Source of the DNA: Helichrysum umbraculigerum
Taxonomy: Eukaryota; Streptophyta; Magnoliopsida; Asterales; Asteraceae
Length of the DNA: 64,000 nucleotides
Assembly (NCBI GenBank): GCA_949592205.1
Contig: CATIUR010000003.1
Coordinates: forward strand, 147,854,759-147,918,758
Reading direction: 5' to 3'
Part shown: positions 58,307 to 64,000 of the stretch, piece after piece
How the letters are laid out: the number at the start of each line of letters is the position of its first letter
How positions within the stretch are numbered: position 1 is the stretch's first letter
The notes under the pieces: generated by a model
Databases searched by the model: none
Seen by the model: the letters and a program-made list of their open reading frames with translations, nothing else
Told to the model about the DNA's origin: nothing
Translations under genes and position numbers: made by a program

Positions 58307-58497
58307 GGGGGTGTTTGGAGGAGCTTTAGGTGAGGGTTTTTTAGCTTTTGTGATATCTTAACGCTGAAAAGCTCTATTTTAGTGTTTGGGAATAAGAAGC
58401 TTTTTCCTATTTTAAAGGGTTAAAAGGCTAAAAGCTAAAAAGCCAAGATTTTGGGAGCTGAAAGCTAAAAGCTTACCGCCGCCCCCAAACACCCTCT
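58307..58497. mobile_element. Small inverted-repeat MITE of the GGGTGTTTGG type
   Basis: The left end AGGGGGTGTTTGG pairs with the right end CCAAACACCCTCTT; the inner text has paired AAAAGCT / AGCTTTT words. The target duplication is not clear. The next MITE starts two to three bases after its end. Confidence 0.6.
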
Positions 58498-58499
58498 TA

Positions 58500-58831
58500 G
58501 GTCACTCCCAACCCTAAATCAAACTGACCGAAACTGACCGAGCCACGTCAGCGCCACGTCAGCTTTTTCACAAAACTGACCAAAACAGACCAAAACTGAC
58601 TGACCACTCCCATCCCTACTCCGTCACTTTAACTTTTGGATCCCGCATTTACCAATTTACCTTTTATTTTATACACACAAAATAAAAAAAAAAAAAAAAA
58701 AAAAAACAAGCCGAAGCTCGTCGGATAACCGAAGATGTGTAAACCGACCAACAAGTGACCACTTGGTGCCATCCGTGTCACTTCGTCGGTTGGGAACCGA
58801 CCACAACCGAACACTTGCGTTGGGAGCAGAC
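58500..58831. mobile_element. PIF/Harbinger-type MITE (332 bp)
   Basis: TTA at 58497-58499 and 58832-58834. Ends are GGTCACTCCCAACCC and, inverted, GTCTGCTCCCAACGC. The interior has CCACGTCAGCGCCACGTCAG and GCATTTACCAATTTACC, closely matching 33441-33780. It includes an A run of about 24 bases. Confidence 0.82.
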
Positions 58832-60687
58832 TTAGTAACTACAATTTTGAAGGTTATACAAATTACTACGGAGTATTATATCCAATTAAATACTCCATAC
58901 TCCCTCCGTATTCAGTAAGGTTGGTTGGCAGCTACGATGTTAAATTTATGTAAATAATAAAAAAGCCCATTTCTTTGATCAGTCATGAGTCTAAGAGCTG
59001 TTTGGATGTGAAAAAGAGCTTACTGTATTTTGTGATTAGATAACTCAGTAAACTGACCCATCATCCACAAGTAAGGCTTGTTCTTAGATTTTGAGCTACA
59101 TTAATTTTAACAATGTCTCCACCCAAATTTAGGCTATAGATGTGAGCGCGGTAAATATGATAAGCGCAAAGCAAAACCTGTAATTACATACAAATTCCTG
59201 AAATTACCACTCTTAATCAGTAAAGCTTTTCGTTAGCTTGGATCTGTAGTCACCAATAGACGCAAACCGCTAGCAAAAACAAAGCATATTGCCTGGAAAG
59301 TGACAAGATTTCTCTCTTTTTTTTAATATCAGAAAAGATATATTAAAAAAACGGTGAACGGATATTAAACATCCGATTTCAATCTAAATATCTCTTCTCC
59401 AATTAATTCAAAAAACAATATATAAATATATATGATTTTAATTAGTATAATAATAAAAAGATGGAGTGTATGAAGTTCGGTAAGCAGATTTATCGACTGA
59501 AAAAAACGACAACCGGCCAGTAAAACTTCAATCGGAATGTAAATATAGCTACAGCCGATTTGGCAATCAAGAGAAAGATATTATAAATCAACCTCCCCCT
59601 TGGTACAATGCAGCTAAACAAATTAATTAATTAATTAATTATATTTCTATCGGAGGAAAAAGATACGAAACAAAAATATGGATTAACGAAGAGCTACTTT
59701 AAGATACGAAGAGTTTGTTTGTGTTCTGGTATCACAAACCCTAGTTTGTCGAGACTGTTTTATAGACCTTTTTTCCTTATTGGGCCTTCATGGGCTTTTG
59801 TAGTTTTCTGATGAATCTGGGCTATTAGGTCGTTAGCCTTTATCATTTAATTTATTTTAGGTTGGTTATGCTTATTAGACCACTTACTATTGTAAACTCC
59901 AACTGACGCATCAGTTGGAGCCACATCAGCGTCACATCAGCTTTTTCCAAAACTGACACTCCACTACCTATGGTGAACATCACTTCAGTTTTTTCTGGAC
60001 CCACATTTACCTATACACATTTAATTCTATACACTAAACAAATAAACAAACAAAAAAAAAACACCGACGCTTTCAGTTTTTTCATCAGTTTGCAGAAGTA
60101 TTCCCAAACCGACGCTCACTGATGTTTTGGTGCCTATGGCATTAGTAAACTGATGGAAAGTGAAGCTCAAAACTGACGGACCATAGTGAGACCTCTGACT
60201 AGTTTACTACTCTGCATTATCAAATTAATTCAATAACCTTTATCGCATATATATTTTCTTGTGTGAATTATAGTTTGTAACAATTATAATATTAACTTAT
60301 AATGTAAATTTGTCTTTAGAGGTAATTTATGAGTTCACTTGTTACCATAATCGGTTGATTATAAAATAAAATCTCAAATTATTTTATATGTGTCGTTCAT
60401 ATCATATGATTCCATATAACACTTTCATCGAGTATTGAATTATCGAAATACATGTTGCGAAAAATGTACGTTTCAATTCCCAATGGACTTGATACCCGTA
60501 CTTTTACAACTATCTACCGATGTTATTGCATGTATATACTAAGTTAAAACATAGTAACCAAAACAATTATTATTTACATTTTAAGGAAAAGATACAAATA
60601 TTGCATCGTAGATGATCATCGTTTTATTTTACTAGCAACTAAATAATAATTTTAGTGCTTTTAGATGATCATCGTTTCATTTTAAGG
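58832..60687. other. AT-rich spacer without a gene
   Basis: Holds Stowaway-like fragments (ACTCCCTCCGTATTC near 58899), a TTA-flanked MITE at 59878-60193 and otherwise no recognisable feature. Confidence 0.55.
59878..60193. mobile_element. Probable PIF/Harbinger-type MITE
   Basis: The left end GACCACTTACTATTG follows TTA. The right end reads GGTCTCACTATGGTCC in reverse complement. The interior has CACATCAGCGTCACATCAGC and CCCACATTTACC as in the other copies. The right target triplet does not match, so the right boundary is approximate. Confidence 0.6.
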
Positions 60688-61269
60688 AAGCATTTGGATT
60701 AAGTACGGGGGTGCCACAATAATAAAGCATGCATACGTATCAGAGCTTATGATTACAACAGAACATAATATATTAAGATGCCAAAAGTATTAATTACAAA
60801 GTTTACGATTCATCGAATCGTACAAGTTAAAAGTAATAAGTTTACAAAAGTAGATTTCTGAAATATGATTAAAACATTTCAGTTATACTAAAGAAATCCA
60901 TGTGTTTCCAAAAGTTGGCATCCTAAACTTCACAGGTCGCCTAATTCTCCATGTGTGTTGGCGATTCTTATATGCGCAGCTAATTCCCTGAAAAACATAG
61001 TAAAAGTCAACAACTAGGTTGAGTGAATTCACAGGTTTTATGTTTGCAAGTACAGTTGATAGCCCACTTGTTGTTTATACAGTATCGTTGGGATGTCACC
61101 CAAATGCGTAATTTGTAAAACCAAATACGTTTCCAAATAGTTGTTTGTAGGAAAGTTCGTATCCTAATCGTAGATATGTTTCGTTGGGAGGCTGCCCAAA
61201 AGTATAGTTCAAGTTATAGTAGGAATGTAGGTATCCTATCAGTTAATCGTAGGAATGTCAGTATCCTAA

Positions 61270-61620
61270 TCGTTTAGTGGGACCATGTCAGTAGGAACCC
61301 GGTGCTCATATCAGTAGAGGCTTTTCATCAGTTTAATAACAATAGTAGACCCATGTTCGCAGGATCTAGTGCCCATGTCAGAAGGGACTTTTCAACAGTC
61401 GGTGCCCATGTCAGTAGGGACTTTTCAATAGTTCGTGCCCATGTCAGAAGGGACTTTTTAATAGTCTGTGCCCATGTCAGTAGGGACTTTTCAGTAGTTT
61501 GTTGCCCATGTTAGTAGGGACTTTTCAGTAATGTTGCCCATGTCAGTATGGACTTTTCAATAGTGTAATAACGATAGTAGATCCGTATTAGTGGGATCTA
61601 GTGCCCATGTCAGTAGGGAC
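61270..61620. repeat. TGTCAGTAGGGACTTTTCA minisatellite
   Basis: About nine units of roughly 33 bp, each with GTGCCCATGTCAGTAGGGAC and TTTTCAATAGT variants. It is the complement-strand counterpart of the array at 40745-40990. A long reading frame through it is a product of the repeat. Confidence 0.9.
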
Positions 61621-62224
61621 TTTTAGTTACCCAGTCCGTTACATAAAGTGTTGCTGGTTATCCTCCAGCGTTCTCAAAACATGTTTATGTGTTTACAGCG
61701 TTGGTAGTATGAAAGTATTATGTTGTAATCGTCAGTTTGTGTATCATTTTACCAGTTCAATGTACTTCACTTGTTTGAGTAAAATGGTATACAACCATGT
61801 TTGTATAAAAGTGTTTGACTATGTTTTCCACCCCTGTTCAAAGCAGTTAAAACAGTAAAAGTAGGGGCTGTGAACTCACCTGTTGAGTTAAGTAGTTGTG
61901 CGAGTGCTAGCAAACCTAAGCCCAAGTACAGTCCGAAATCTCCTAACGTCCTAAACGCACGAGATTTAATAAGTATTGTGGATGTCTAAGCTAATCATCC
62001 ATGCTAGTGTTTGTACAACCCAGTTATGTCCAAAGTGTTTGTTAAACGTCTACGTTTGTATTTCGTTGTTTGTGAAAATGTATACGACTCGTTGGTGAGA
62101 GTTTGAAATCATAATTTCAATAAAATAGCGTGTTTGTAATGTTTGTAAAGTTCACATATAGCATTGTATGTAAGTATTCGTTATCGGTTAAGTTTGACAC
62201 TTAGTGTAAAAATAGTTTGTAAAG

Positions 62225-62515
62225 TTTATGTTTTATGCGACACAGTATGCGACACAATTGTAGTTATGCGACACAATAGTTTTGTATGCGACACAAGGGT
62301 TGTGTCGCATAAGAGTGCGACACAAGAGCTTAGCGACACAAGGGTTGTGTCGCATAAGCGATCGGTGCTAAATCAATAGCGACATAAGGGTTGTGTCGTA
62401 TAAAGTTTGCGACACAAGAGTGCGACACAACGTACGACATAAGCTACGACACAAAATGCGACATAACACGGTTTATGCGACACAACATGCGACACAATGG
62501 TTGTGTCGCAAAGAT
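62225..62515. repeat. GCGACACAA hairpin minisatellite
   Basis: About a dozen GCGACACAA / TTGTGTCGC words. A perfect hairpin with stem TATGCGACACAA and loop GGG lies near 62285-62312, as in the LTR at 888-3410. Confidence 0.9.
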
Positions 62516-63403
62516 GAACATCAGCCCATAAACAACGACTGTCGCGATTTTCCGACCAAAAACCAAAATTTAACACGTTTTCCGGCCATAAAACCTTGAT
62601 TTCTTCCATTATATAGTAAAAACTAAGTTGTATGTTCAATATTACACCAATATATAACATAAAAACGAGTAAATCTAAGTTTTTAGGAAATTCTTACAAT
62701 TGCGAATCGGGACCAAATGAGGAAGAATTTGATGATACGGCTTTTGTTAATGTTATTCCTTGCGTGATGGTGATTCCGAAAATGTAGATTTTGTGGGTTG
62801 ATTTGATGATTCCGAAAATTAAGTGTGTGGGTGTTTGAGAGAATTTGTGGGTGTGTTTGGTGAGGATGAAGTGAAAATGAAAGGAAAATGAGGTGGAAGG
62901 TGGGTTTTGTTCCACTTTTCATCTCCTGCGTTTTCGTTCCGTGTTTGTTTACCCGATCGTTAAATGTTACATTATTTTAACTAATACATTTTTAATTATA
63001 TATTTCATCTTATTTTTAATTAGGATCTTTTTATGAAATTAATTCAATTAAGTTATAAGATTTTTAACTTTGTTTTATTTTAATTATACGAGTTGACGTT
63101 TTACATTGTAAAATGAGTTGTAAATATTTTTGACAAAATATTAAAGTATTTACGACGTTATTTAATAATTTCATTTTATTAAATAATTTTGTTCACCAAC
63201 AGTCGTATATTTTTGTTTCGTTTGTTCCAATTGTTTCGTACATAATTATAACAATTTATGAATCGTAACACTACGCGTATTAACTAGTTGGGCTTTGCTA
63301 GACTTACCTCTAAAATGTGTTGTGAATTCACTCAAGTAGGGAATTAGCCTAATGATGCAAGTGATTACGTTAATAATCGCGTTTAAATTTGCGGGGTGTT
63401 ACA

Positions 63404-64000
63404 CTTGGTCATATGAACGTTCGCTCCAGCATATCTCGGAGATGATCCCGGATATTTCAGAAATATTAGTTATAGACTTGTAGTATATATACGAGGCGAG
63501 ATGATCGATTAGGCTATATTTTCTTTACTCAGTTCATCACTATTTCACTGCTCTACAATACTTAAACATTTCCGCATCATACACTCACACTTAGAATCGA
63601 TCATCATCGCGCTCTCTAGCTTGTAACTTGTTTTATTTCAATAAGATAAACATAAGGCAAGGATCGATTGATCCTTCCCGAGGTTTTGTGCCGGCGATCT
63701 ATTATAAGTCAAGGGTTTTCCTCGTACATCTCTGTGTTCTTGCATTTTTATTCGATTACTTAGTTTATTCATCATTTTTAGCATATAAACTGTATTATCC
63801 CGGAATTATCATGGGTTATACTTGATTTTTACACTCATTTTTGTTATCAAACACTTGTTTCTTACAAATTAGCTATTCATAAAGCTTTCAATTGCATTTT
63901 TAACAAAGATTTACATTTGTACTTTGAAATATTAGGCTTTCTATCAAAAACTTGCATTTTACACTAAACAATCTTGAAAATCAATACAAATACACTACCT
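63404..64000 (+). mobile_element. Part of a second, diverged Retand-like LTR
   Basis: From GATCCCGGATATTTC through a TATA-like element, AAGGCAAGGATC...CTTCCCGAGGTTTT and GCCGGCGATCT to CAAGGGTTTTCCTCGTA, the order is the same as at 43935-44245, with many substitutions. It continues off the window. The LTR at 60688-63403 appears inserted in or beside it. Confidence 0.75.

Larger units (their letters stand above)
60688..63403 (-). mobile_element. Solo LTR of the gag-only element family, distal end truncated
   Basis: On the minus strand it starts TGTAACACCCCGCAAATTTA at 63403 and matches the LTR at 39058-41568 at both ends (GATTCATCGAATCGTAC and GTACGGGGGTGCCACAATAA on plus). The last 40 or so bases, which would include the terminal TGTAACACCC on plus, are missing near 60688. 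It carries the GGGACTTTTC/TGTCAGTA array (61270-61620) and the GCGACACAA hairpin array (62225-62515). No gene. Confidence 0.82.

Noticed and set aside
61302..61514. Frame with repeated AHVRRDFS units
   Set aside because: It is the translation of the 33-bp minisatellite in an LTR, not a repeat protein.

Overview
This is nuclear DNA of a flowering plant. The genes have plant families and GT-AG introns, the intergenic DNA is AT-rich, and more than half of the window is nested LTR retrotransposons and MITEs. The style of the gag genes and LTRs suggests a eudicot, possibly Asteraceae, but that is recollection rather than proof. No rRNA, tRNA, CRISPR or organellar gene was seen.

Layout. 1-7830: a stack of LTR elements on the minus strand. 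A large non-autonomous element (LTR / 782 bp non-coding interior / LTR) lies inside an older LTR and itself carries a solo LTR. 7831-12417: AT-rich spacer with an inverted-repeat MITE, an Ac-like hAT element with a perfect 8-bp target duplication, and a tRNA-type SINE. 12418-36081 is the gene-bearing part: a four-exon SnRK1 beta subunit (+), a two-exon LRR receptor kinase of the non-RD immune type (-), three FBA-type F-box paralogs (-), and an SNE/SLY2-like F-box gene (+). Small PIF/Harbinger-type MITEs with TTA target duplications, one carrying a trihelix ORF1 remnant, lie between them.

36656-56413 is a transposon palimpsest whose order can be read. A tandem-repeat segment with a Mutator-type MITE (9-bp TSD), itself holding a hAT MITE (8-bp TSD), was hit by a Ty3/gypsy element resembling the Tat/Retand lineage (TSD ATAAT). 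The block was duplicated in tandem through a TTTT microhomology junction in the middle of an LTR. One copy then received a gag-only Ty3/gypsy element (TSD TAACG); the other copy keeps the empty site. The second Retand-like copy is now a solo LTR, itself broken by another solo LTR (TSD CAAAA). 56414-64000: more MITEs, then a minus-strand solo LTR lying next to a second, divergent Retand-like LTR that runs off the window.

The genes are not an operon and need no joint function. Three of the families are regulatory: SnRK1 energy signalling, surface immune perception, and SCF ubiquitin ligase adaptors. The most unusual signals are inside the Retand-like element. It has dense GGATC motifs through both LTR and gag, two adjacent arrays of hairpins whose stems differ between units while staying complementary around near-constant loops, and an LTR hairpin that keeps pairing in a diverged relative through a compensatory change.
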